Shown here piece after piece: positions 47,451-57,911 of a DNA stretch of 64,000 bases. Position numbers and translations under genes: made by a program. Source of the stretch: Tachypleus tridentatus (lineage: Eukaryota; Arthropoda; Merostomata; Xiphosura; Limulidae); NCBI RefSeq assembly GCF_004210375.1, contig NC_134834.1, positions 93,252,170 to 93,316,169 of the forward strand, in the 5' to 3' direction. The stretch's first letter is position 1. Each line of letters begins with the position of its first letter. The notes below the pieces were generated by a model. The model was given only the letters and a program-made list of their open reading frames with translations. It had not been told where the DNA came from and did no database searches.

Positions 47451-49181
47451 GTTTATCTTAAGAACGTGTCTCGTATAAAATAATTTCTGCAAAAATTAAG
47501 CGAGAACGCAGTAACGTGGTGTAATTACAGTAATAATTAGTAAGTTAAATTACCGTTTAGACAAATATAAACTGGTGGTTAAAAATGAAACAAAACTGAT
47601 TTATTTGGCCAAGCTGAACATGTTTTAAAATTAATTATGAAGTTAATAATAATTGATTAATAAATAATTATATTTGACAAACCTTTCAAACACTGATTGT
47701 TTTTTTATTGTTATACGCTTGTATTTCGGCATGGTAATTGAATGGCTGACTCCCTGTTGGCGCACTGATAGGTCTGCGTACTTAAGACTACTAGAAATCG
47801 CCTTTCGATACCCATGATAGGCAAAGCACAGCTAGCCTTTTGTGTAGTTTTGTCCGTAAAAATAATCAAATGTTATTCAAATGAATCAGGTATGGTCTTA
47901 ATTTTTTACAGTTATTTTAATAATATTTCTTTCCTTGTTATATGTCTATTTGTAAAAACACGTGTTATAGTGTAAATACGTCATTACTAGTAGCGTCCTC
48001 TATAAGAAAACTTTGCGAAAATAAAATACCAAAAATGTTTATTATTTTGTACTTAAACTACACTTACAGGCAGTCACGAAATATAAAAAGTAATCATTTT
48101 TCCAAGCATGTCTTTTAAGCACGTGTAGATTCATAAATATATCTGAATTACTTTTAAGCGTTTCAACTTAACCAACTGATAAACAAAGCGTTTGATTTTT
48201 ATATCAATATATCACAACAGTTAAGGCGGCAAGCAATAAAAGCATTTATCTTTACGGAACAATGTCACGATAGTTTGATATATCACACTTAAACATGGCC
48301 CACAACTAGAGTGAAATTAAAACCGACCTACTTTCATCAGTGGCACACTCAGAAGATCGAGAACAACCAGTAAATTTAAAATTAGATCTTTATTTACGTC
48401 ACGGACAGTATGACCACTTTTTTACGCAATGCGAGTCAACAGTAAACTCGCCGGTTTGTTACTTTGTTTTAGAGTGACGTAACTCACAATCACGTGCTTT
48501 TATGCTTGTATTTCGTAAAACGCGCTTTTCAAACTAACAGGGAAAACGTGTAGAAAATGATTAAATGCTTTATGAAACGTTTTATCACACAAAATGAACA
48601 AAAAACGTAAAGACTATCAAACAAAAAATGTGTTCACTCAGATCCTTCGCAGCTTATCGCATTTTATGACAACGTTTAACAACATCTACACAATAAACCT
48701 ATAAAGCTGTCTGCCGATATAATTTTATACTTACGATATATTCGGCGCTAGAACTTCCTTCTAAAAGAGTGATTAAACGAAACGTCTCCACCTATCCGTG
48801 GTGATTGTGAGTTATTAGTACATAAATCTGCCGAATAGTAAATTTATACTCCAAAAACATTTCACTTCATTTTGCGTTTGGAACACAAATAAATATATTC
48901 AAATTTAGTGAAACTCTTTCATGAAATTTGAGATAGTTATTGACATTTGATTGTTCCTCGAAGGTTTCAAAGTTTTCACTCTACTCATTTTATGAATGAT
49001 AAGCTAACCAAGGACTATAACGAAAAGCTAAACAATCCTAATTTGAATTTTTATGAGATTTTAGAAAGAAAACGTTTGCATATAACGGAAGAAGAATCAC
49101 TTCATCAGTTGTCTGCAGTGCACAATTTTTCATAATTTAAACATTCTCCTTTTGAGAGTTTTCTCAGAATATTTGTTGTAT
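47451..49181. other. No gene recognised
   Basis: AT-rich, one SINE B. A 62-codon frame at 48947-49135 (IVPRRFQSFHSTHFMNDKLT ... FYEILERKRLHITEEESLHQ) is polar and looks somewhat protein-like, but no family is recognised. Confidence 0.5.
47749..47868 (+). mobile_element. SINE B copy
   Basis: GGTCTGCGTACTTAAGACTA, CTTTCGATACCCATGATAGG, AGCACAGCTAGCCTTTTGTG. Confidence 0.75.
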
Positions 49182-49770
49182 AACATGCTACGTATAACTT
49201 ATCTCGTGCGAGTTTCCGATTTATTGTGTCACGATTTCAAATAGCCTGAAATGTTAGTTTTCGTTTAGAAGTCAATGGTATTCAATATTTATTAGATTTA
49301 TGATATTTTCCAGCATGACCTATACACACAATTTTCCTTCTTAACATAAATATGTTTTAATATACTACAAATAATACGGTTATTACAAATAATAATTTAT
49401 ATACAAACGTTTTACGAAGTTACAAACAACACTGAGTCTTCTATCTGGTCTGAAACTGAATATTATATCGGCGGTTCACGATGAGTGAATTAATTCTAAG
49501 TTGGTATTGTTACACTTCAATTTATAGCTAGCTTCACGTCGTTTACAAGCTGACTTTTCTCCAACGTAGATATCTAATGTCTTCGTAGAAATACTAACGT
49601 CCGAAGTTAATTAACTCAAGTTAAACAGTTAGTAAAGTTCGAAATCTATAAACGTTCCTGTTCAAATATCCGTAGTTTTCCGATTAATAAGCTTGTATAC
49701 CAGTTATAGCTTCCGAAGTTTATAGTATACAACTGTTGCAAACCAAAAATATTAAACTGTCTCTTGGCAC
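49182..49770. repeat. Unclassified dispersed repeat, copy 2
   Basis: Diverged partner of 20100-20730, colinear with scattered indels. It ends at the same point (CTGTCTCTTGGC here, CTGTTTCTTGGC there) but is not followed by transposase sequence. Which family it belongs to is unknown. Confidence 0.85.
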
Positions 49771-50154
49771 GTAGATTTATAAACATTTAGGGTAAGGTTC
49801 TCGAAAGTTTAGTTTGCAAGAAGGTAAAACATGTATTTTGTTTCTTACGCTCGAGAATTTTTTCCACATTTAGAGAACAGGAAGGACTTTAACAGTACAC
49901 ATTTAACAACACAAGTTACGTGAATTTCTAAATATATATTTAACTAAGAGAAACGTCGATATTAAAATGAGTATACATCAGTAACTCTGTTACAGAAATG
50001 TTTCTTATAGGCTTTCCGATATAAACAAGTCAGTGTTACTTCCTCCTTTTTGTAATCCACTCCTTGAAAATGATTTCCATATTCAACCTTCTTAGCTATT
50101 CAACTTTATAAATACAGTTTAATTTATCACGTAACATTATAAATTTGTTTCTTA

Positions 50155-50255
50155 GACCATAGTTACACAATTGGTTATCTGCATTCTTCTCACTGTAGAT
50201 ATTCGAACCTTGAATTTCAGGAGCGTAAATCTTTAAACTTGTCATCCATCAGTGA
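50155..50255 (-). mobile_element. SINE C copy, diverged
   Basis: Reverse: ATTGGTTATCTGCATTCTTC, AGATATTCGAACCTTGAATT, GTAAATCTTTAAACTTGTC. Confidence 0.6.
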
Positions 50256-50384
50256 TAAATGACAACGAGATGGCATGCTTTGCTTGAACAAGTTGAATAA
50301 TGGTTTATACAAATGCTCTCTTGAGTCTAAAGCATTGTTTATAGCCAATGAATAACTTAACTTACAAATGATGTTAATTCACGA

Positions 50385-50640
50385 GGCCCGGTGGTTAAGG
50401 CGCTCGACTCGTTATTTTGGGTCGCTGGTTCGAATCCTCGTCACACCAAACAGTGGTGGTGGCATTATAATATTACGGTCAATCCCCACTATTCATTGGT
50501 AAAAGAGTAGCTCAAGAGTTGGCGGTGGGTGGTGACGACCAGCTGCCTTTTCTCTAGTCTTACACTGCTAGATTAGGGACGGCTAGTGCAGATAGCCCTT
50601 GAGTAGCTTTGCCCGAAATTAAAAAAAACAAACAAACAAA
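50385..50640 (+). mobile_element. SINE A copy with small deletions
   Basis: The head lacks CATGGCCAG (GGCCCGGTGGTTAAGG). A second gap removes the CATGCTCGCCC block. Tail AAACAAACAAACAAA. Confidence 0.92.
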
Positions 50641-51217
50641 ATTTTATAACCCTATAGACACTCTATAAAATGTAAAATTTGGATTACTAAACCACGTTCG
50701 ACAAAAACCGAACTGTAGTTCTAACATAAAGCTTAAACATTGCTATGTTGAAAACTGGAAAAGTAAGGTGGTCAGTGTCATTGGTTGGTTTACCCTACGT
50801 TAGATTAACTTTAAAATGCTTATTGATGATCAAAATGTGTATTTCTCTGCTTATATAAATGCAAATATGTATTTAGAGGTGAGAGAAAAAGTTAATCTAA
50901 AATATATATTTATCAATATAAAGTACTGCAGAATTTTAGTCATTTAGAAAGCAGATTTTTTCACATTTATATGAAGGTTTGATATGTTAAAGTCTTTTTA
51001 AATATTGTCTCATTATGCACGGTTACAAATTTTAGTTCGCTTTTCTGCGTACCTCCTGGTAATTTTTAAAACTTTCGATTTGTTTTTTCAAGTAATTAGG
51101 TGGTAGATATTTAAAAAAATAATAATCAGTTTTAAGTTTATGTACAAAATCATGACCAAGTTATTATTACCTTATAAGAAAGTCATGTCTGTATTAAAGT
51201 CAGTTTTAGTTAGCTAG

Positions 51218-51345
51218 GTGTTTGTTTTCAGTCAAGCGTAAAGCTACACAAAGGACTATCTCTACTTTACCCACCACGGGTATCGAAATCTACTTTTTGG
51301 CGCTATAAACCATCAGACTTATTGCTGAGCCATTGAATGCGTGGT
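51218..51345 (-). mobile_element. SINE B copy
   Basis: Reverse: AAGCTACACAAAGGACTATC, CCACCACGGGTATCGAAATC. A SINE C copy follows at 51367. Confidence 0.78.
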
Positions 51346-51366
51346 CAAGAGAAACATTTTTCTTTG

Positions 51367-51472
51367 TCAGCGATAAGCTTATGGCCTTTACAGCACTAAA
51401 ATCCTAGATTAGATTCCCTCGCAGTTGACTCAAAGCAAATAGCCAACTGTATAGCTTTGTGCTATAAAACAA
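51367..51472 (+). mobile_element. SINE C copy, diverged
   Basis: TCAGCGATAAGCTTATGGCC, TTAGATTCCCTCGCAGTTGA, AGCAAATAGCCAACTGTATA, GCTTTGTGCTATAAAAC. Confidence 0.7.
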
Positions 51473-51644
51473 CGGTATTTGTTTTTGGATAAAGTAGAAT
51501 AATAAATATAATATTTAAAGCAAGCTGTAAATTTAACTGTTACTTCACAATAATTAAATATTTTAAGTCATTTTCAAAGTACCTAAAACAAATTTAAAAA
51601 TAAAATATATGCATCGCCTACTCTGGATTGATTGGATTTGGTTA

Positions 51645-51740
51645 AGCAAAAAGCTACAGAGTGGTCTGTTTTTGGTGAGACCATGACAAGTCTCGACACC
51701 CGATTTTTAGCGTCATAAGCCCTCAATGACGAAGTTGAAT
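51645..51740 (-). mobile_element. SINE B fragment
   Basis: AAAAGCTACAGAGTGGTCTG and CTCGACACCCGATTTTTAGC. Confidence 0.6.
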
Positions 51741-52340
51741 TTTTGAAAGTTTTCAAAATTATTACACAATTGAACTATAGCTGAAGATGCAGATTAAAAA
51801 TCTTTAAATCATCAAGTAAACATTTTTCACAAAAATTGTCAATCTCCGTATAGTATAAATAGCCTAACAGAATGGGTGGTTTGTACTGAAACCGGACTTA
51901 GTTAAAACAGTTAATTCTGAATATCAGTTTACTATGTTATGAAAATATATATTTGTCAACTTATAAAATATTGTTAACTTGAAAAGGGAAAGCATATTCC
52001 AAAGTAATGTACCTTTTGGGCCACTTAGCTATATAGTATATACAGCAAATTGTGAAAACAATAATGATTAACTGCGCTCAGTAAGTTCTCACATGACAAC
52101 TTGTGTAATGTTTCTCATGTACCAACATGAAATAGAATGCAAGTATATAACTTAACAACCAGTAACGTGATCCTTCTGTGAGATAATTGTTTTTATATCT
52201 AAACTCTATGCAGTGGGATAAACAAATAAAATACAAGTGAAAGAAAACTATGAATACTTTCATGAAACGTAGACTATGTTTTAAGAAATAAGATTTCCTT
52301 GTATTCTTTCACAAACACGTAAATAGCTTTCTCAAACTAA

Positions 52341-52920
52341 TCTCTAAAGATTTAGAAAGCCAGTCACAACGACACTGCTCAAGAAACTTCATGGCTTTAG
52401 AGGGCCAGTCACAACAATAGTACTCTAAACGTCTCAAGGTTTTAGAGGGTCTGTCACAACGATACTGCTGTAAAAGCTTCATGGTTTTAGAGGGCCAGTC
52501 ACAAAGATACTATTCTAAAAGCTTCATGGTTTTAGCAAGCCAGTCACGACGATACTGCTGTAAAAGTTTTATGGTTTTAGCAGACCAGTCACAACGATAC
52601 TACTCTAAAAGGTTCATAGTTTTAGAGGGCCAGTCACAACGATACTACTCTAAAAGGTTCATAGTTAGAGGGCCAGCCACAACGATACTACTCTAAAAGG
52701 TTCATAGTTTTAGAGGGCCAGTCACGACGATACTGCTGTAAAAGTTTTATGGTTTTAGAGACCAGTCACAACGATGCTATTCTAAAGGTTCATGGTTTTA
52801 GAGGGCCAGTCACGACGATACTGCTGTAAAAGTTTTATGGTTTTAGCAGACCAGTCACAACGATACTGCTGTAAAAGGTTCATAGTTTTAGAGGGCCAGT
52901 CACAACGATACTGCTCGAAA
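52341..52920. repeat. 45-bp tandem array, about 13 copies
   Basis: The unit is GGTTTTAGAGGGCCAGTCAC + AACGATACTGCTGTAAAAGC + TTCAT. Two alternating variants (ACTACTCTAAAAGG and ACTGCTGTAAAAGT) suggest duplication of blocks. 45 is divisible by three, so it stays open in some frames without being a gene. Confidence 0.96.
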
Positions 52921-53847
52921 ACATTATTATACTCGAACGTCACAATGATTATGTTAAGCAGCGCTTCTAACCGTCTTAAGTTGACAATAATTGATTTACG
53001 CTAATCAATAACAGAACGTTAACCTGTAAGGCTTATACGTAAAATATTATAATATGTAACTGGTCAAAACAGCCTACTAATACACGAAAAAAAGTTATAA
53101 GGTGAAAATGAAATTTAAATGTCCAATTAAAGTTTCTCCGACACGCTACTAGGTGAATGAAGTGTACTGCAATGTTTTGAAAAGTAACAAACTGCTATTT
53201 CGTAGATCCGTCATCTCTCAACCAACTTAAGATATAATTGCATTTTTGTACTCAGGAGATCAAATTCTTTCGATTTATGACCTTCACCACGACAAGGTCT
53301 CATAGATTAATTTTCTTGAATCCTGCCTGACAGAATTTCAATTTGAGGTTAGCCTGTGAGAGATCTTGTTCGGTAATAAAATCGAATTGGGTTTATGCGC
53401 GCCTCACGCTTTGCATAGATGGCGCACAAAAACCGCTAATAAAAAAAAAGAGGGAGGAGGTTTAATAAATTAATTTACTGTAATCCTACTTCAAACAGTT
53501 TTAAAGTCCGAGGCTATTTACGAATTCCTCATATTTATTTATGTTGCACCATTCCCACTGATTCTCTAAGAGTGTACTGGAAAATATTTTCTCAACGTGC
53601 GATTGCTTTTCTTTCATAATGAAAGAGGAAATAGGGCGAATAATGCTTATTGAAGGAAGAGCAGAATCCGATAATGTTTTCATTTATTTTTACAAAACTT
53701 CAACCCGTTATGTTTTTACTAGTCAGGCAAAGATAGTTTTTACTATAGGCTATCCATTATGTGTTAACATCCATTACTCTGTCGATTGCAGTAATTTGTG
53801 GAACGTAACTAGAAATTATCCTATGATGCACATTGACTTCAGTTATT

Positions 53848-54097
53848 GGCCGGGAAATTAGAGTGTTTGACTCGTAATCTGAGAGTCGCTGGGTTGAATC
53901 CCCGTCACACCAAACATTCTCGTTTTTTCAGCCATGGGGGCGTTTTAATGTGTCGGACAATCCCACTATTTGTTGATAAAAAGAGTAGCCCAAGAGTTGG
54001 GCTAGTTGGGCTTCTCTCTAGTCCTAAATTGCTAAATTAGGAACTGTTAGCGCATATAATCCTCGTGTAGCTTTGCACGAAATCAAAACAAACAAAT
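53848..54097 (+). mobile_element. SINE A copy, head damaged
   Basis: About 20 bp of the A-box region are lost (GGCCGGGAAATTAGAGTG); body and tail recognisable with a deletion near GTTGGGCTAGTTGGGC. Confidence 0.88.
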
Positions 54098-54679
54098 TTT
54101 TGTTTCAAAATTGTTACCCAAGAAGGGGATTTAAAAATTTGATTTATGACACATTTTCACCTTTATGAAAACATCTGGCTTCCATCATTTATAATTAACT
54201 GACTCGATTACTGAAAAATGTTCGACAGTATACATAGGTTATTTTATTTTAGGATTTTTTCTCGGAAAGGGGAATAAAAACTAAAACTCTGAAATGGAAC
54301 ATATTATCACCTTTCTTTTACAGGCTTTCGATTTTGAATTCAAAGACAGGTTTTAAATAAGTTAATTTTGTCAATATACCTTTTACAAAGCGGAATATTC
54401 AATTGGGATCTAGTGAGATCGTTGGGGATTTAATAACAAGTAAGGAGAAGGGGATCGTTATCTGCTGTTCTTCTTAAAGGGTACCCTAGCTACATGATAT
54501 AGCATTTTATTTCTTTGCACATGGACAACTGATTGGAAATAACACCCGTTATTCACATAATTACTCTACCTTTATACATGCATAAATAACTAAATTTCAT
54601 ATCATGAAAACTTGTCTGCCTAATAATAAATAGTTTACGTTATCCAGTAAAGATCTATGCGATTGTTAAAGCTATATCG

Positions 54680-55040
54680 TTAGAAACCGGGTTTCGATAC
54701 CCGTGATGAACAGAACATAGTGCCCGGCATGGCCACGTGTGTTAAGGCGTTCGACTCGTAATCCGAGGGTTCGAATCCCGGTCGCACCAAACATGCTCGC
54801 CCTTTCAGCCGTGGGGGCGTTATAATCGACGGTCAATCCCACTATTCGTTGGTAAAAGAGTAGCCCAAGAATTGGCGGTTGGTAGTGATGACTAGCTGCC
54901 TTCCCCTTACACTGCTAAATTAGGGACGGCTAGCACAGATAGCCCTCGAGTAGCTTTGTGCGAAATTAAAAAACAAACAAACAAACAAACAAACAGAACA
55001 CAGATAGCCCGTTGCGTGGCTTTGTGCTGAACTACAAACA
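54680..55040 (+). mobile_element. SINE B copy split by SINE A
   Basis: Head part AGAAACCGGGTTTCGATACC (54684-54721) and 3' part CAGATAGCCCGTTGCGTGGC (from about 55000). The interrupting SINE A is flanked by ACAGAACATAG / ACAGAACACAG. Confidence 0.88.
54722..54992 (+). mobile_element. SINE A copy nested in SINE B
   Basis: Nearly full-length, with small deletions in the head (ATCCGAGGGTTCGAATCC) and body (CTTCCCCTTACACTGC). TSD as given for the host SINE B. Confidence 0.94.
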
Positions 55041-55370
55041 AACCAAAGTATAACTAATAAAATATTTTAGCTGCAGAATAAACACTATAAAAGTGCATAA
55101 CGTGATGCATTAGTGAATTAAGTTTTACAAGGTGATTAAGAAAAGTTATTACTTCTTATCTGCGACTCTTTGGTTGAATATGCGAGTTACTAAACGGTGT
55201 TGGTAAGAGGGAAGTTTACTAATTACAACGCTAAAACCCGAGAATAAATTCTCCATATCAGAAAGAATGCAGACTGCTATTTGTGAAGTTTGCGATAAAA
55301 ACGTTACCTTTGTTGTTAAGCGCAAAGTTACAAAACAGCTAGCTGTACAGAACATACAACCACTGTTGTT

Positions 55371-55642
55371 CGTTTGTTTTGAACTTTGTGCAAAGCTACA
55401 CGAGGGCTATCTGCGCCAGCCGTCCCTAATTTAGCAGTGTGAGACTAGAGTGAAGGCAGCTAGTAATCACCATCCACCGTCAACTCTTTGGTTAATCCTT
55501 TACCAACGAATAGTAGGACTTTCCGTCTTTTTTTATAACGACCACACGGCTGAAAGGGCAAGAATGTTTGATGTGACAGAAATTCGAACCCTTGACCCTC
55601 AGATTACTAATCGAGCTCCCTAACCACCTGGCCATGCCCAGC
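55371..55642 (-). mobile_element. SINE A copy
   Basis: Reverse, full-length, moderately diverged. Confidence 0.9.
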
Positions 55643-56059
55643 CACTATCAACATCAAAACAATATTTCTAACGTTACAAGTTCAAATATTTACCGCTATA
55701 ACACTGAGGTGAGGCAGGCTGCAAAAACACAACCCTAGTAAATACATGCTTCGCAGAAAATCTCCAATTCAAAAACACGAAAACACAATTAGATATTTAA
55801 AGTTAATTAACAAGTTTAATTGTAAAATAAGCTGCAGATTTTGTTTTTTTTATTTTTAATATTTAAACTTGTTCCTAAATACACATGCAAAGTTTATATT
55901 TGAGTTCAGTCGACGTACACAATCTATCCTTCTATGGGACCAAACGATTTACAAGCCTGATAATAAAATATTAGAAAAGATGTTTGATTTAGAAAACAAA
56001 AGTTTCAAGATGATAAAGACATAATACATTTAATTATTAAACTAAATAAACTTCTGTGT

Positions 56060-56430
56060 GCGTTTTTCTTACAGCAAAGCCACATCGGGCTATCTATTGT
56101 GTCCACTAATGGCAGCCGAACTTCTTTGTTTGAATTTCGCGCAAAGCTACACGAGGGATATCTGCGCTAGCCGTCCCTAATTTAGTAGTGTAAGACAAGA
56201 GAGAAGGCAGCTAGTCATCACCACCCACCGCCAACTCTTGGGCTACTCTTTAACCAACGAATAGTGGGATTGACCGTCACATTATAATGCCCCCACAGCT
56301 GAAAGGGCGAGCATGTTTGGTGTGACAGGGTTTCGAACCCGCGACCCTTGGATTACGAGTCGAGTGCCTTAACCACGTGGCCATTCTGGGACGGGAGCCA
56401 AACTTCTGAGTTTAACGTTGTAAATGCGTA
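56060..56430 (-). mobile_element. SINE C copy split by SINE A
   Basis: 3' part AGCAAAGCCACATCGGGCTA (56077-56124) and head part CTGAGTTTAACGTTGTAAAT (56405-56430), separated by a SINE A with TSD AGCCGAACTTC / AGCCAAACTTC. Confidence 0.88.
56125..56395 (-). mobile_element. SINE A copy nested in SINE C
   Basis: Full-length, reverse; TSD at 56114-56124 and 56396-56406. Confidence 0.94.
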
Positions 56431-56864
56431 AAGACTTTTTTGAAATCTACATTTTATTCAAATAGCAACAGCCTCAAAAAACGAAACCGTTTCTTCCTTA
56501 AACCCTATTACAAACAAGGTCATTCCTTCTCCGAAAATATAGCTTTAAAGATTGCTTTGTAACAATAGATATACATTAAAATATTGAATTGAATGTATAA
56601 CCGAGACAATGAAATTGTAAACTGTTATTCTTAAAACGTGCTATGGACAACAAATTCATATTAACGTTTCACTAGTTATTCATGTCAAATCAGTAATAAC
56701 TATAAATTGAGGTAAATATTCGATTTTTGTTTTCGACTGGTCCATTAAATAAAAACACGTTGGTGAAAATCTAAAATTTTGTTTTTGTGTTTACTCTTTT
56801 CGTCTTTCGCCTACAGTTTTTTTTTTAATATACTATCGACATTTAAACATATACAGCGAATGTG

Positions 56865-56968
56865 CAAAGCTACACAATGGACTATCTTTGCATCGTCCAC
56901 ATCGAAATATCGAACCCCGACCTTTAGAGTTGTTAATTCCGTTAACTAATCACTGAACCGGCTGGAGT
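56865..56968 (-). mobile_element. SINE B copy
   Basis: GCAAAGCTACACAATGGACT, AAATATCGAACCCCGACCTT, CTGAACCGGCTGG. Confidence 0.75.
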
Positions 56969-57417
56969 GTCTTCCCCCCTTTAGAAACAAAAATTTAATG
57001 TTCGTCGCTGTCATTTAAAACAGACTATTACCCTGGATTTGTAACCCATTCCAGCTGCTTACATGAGCAAACCCAATCAAAGAAATGCGATTATTTTAAA
57101 AGATAAATTGAGAATACATAACCTGCTCCTGTAGTACCACTGTTGGTACGATCGAACTGAATGTTGGATAAACAGACGCCAGTGGAGAAACGTACCAACA
57201 AGTAGTAATAATACCAACATAGTTACTAGGTGGTTAAACTTCGCAAAAAACTGATTTCACATGGCTTTGCTACTCTTGCGAGATTCTGTTTTTCAACACT
57301 GGAAGCTACACACAGTTGCTTATGATCATCGACTTTGCGGTAATGTCGTACCTTACACTAATTTATTGCAAACTCAATTAATTCATTCTTTGCTGTACGA
57401 ACTGAGTTTGTTTTTGT

Positions 57418-57502
57418 TTTCAGCGCATAGGTACACAATGGACTACAGGAGTCCATCACAAGGAATCGAATTCCAGACTTTAGCGACGTATGTCTGATAG
57501 AT
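57418..57502 (-). mobile_element. SINE B fragment
   Basis: GGTACACAATGGACTACAGG and GGAATCGAATTCCAGACTTT. Confidence 0.55.
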
Positions 57503-57621
57503 CCCAGACAAGCTTTACATAAAGTTGTTCAAATGAATCCTCTGGAAGACTTGTTTAGAAATGTAATACGCCAATTTGCACTTGAACGTTTACCGTGACG
57601 ACCTAAGTTCCAGTAATATTT

Positions 57622-57895
57622 GGCCCAGAATGGCCAGGTGGTTAAGGCACTCGACTCGTAATCCGAAGGTTGTGGGTTCGAATCTCTGTCACACCAAACA
57701 TGCTCATCCTTTCAGCTGTGGGGACATTGTAATGTGACACTTAATCCCACTATTCATTGGTGAAAGAGTAGCTCAAGAGTTGGCGGTGGGTGGTGATGAC
57801 TAGCTGCCTTCCATCTAATCTTACACCGCTAAATTAGGGATGGCTTGTGAAGACAGCCCTCAAACAGCTTTGCACGAAATTCAAAACAAAAAAAC
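57622..57895 (+). mobile_element. SINE A copy with TSD
   Basis: Full-length, forward. CAGTAATATTT before it and CAGTAATTTTT after it. It is the last SINE before the repeat-poor right end. Confidence 0.94.
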
Positions 57896-57911
57896 CAAAC
57901 CAGTAATTTTT

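Noticed and set aside
52481-53004. Open frames of about 70 codons on the + strand
   Set aside because: Produced by the 45-bp tandem array; no real gene signals.
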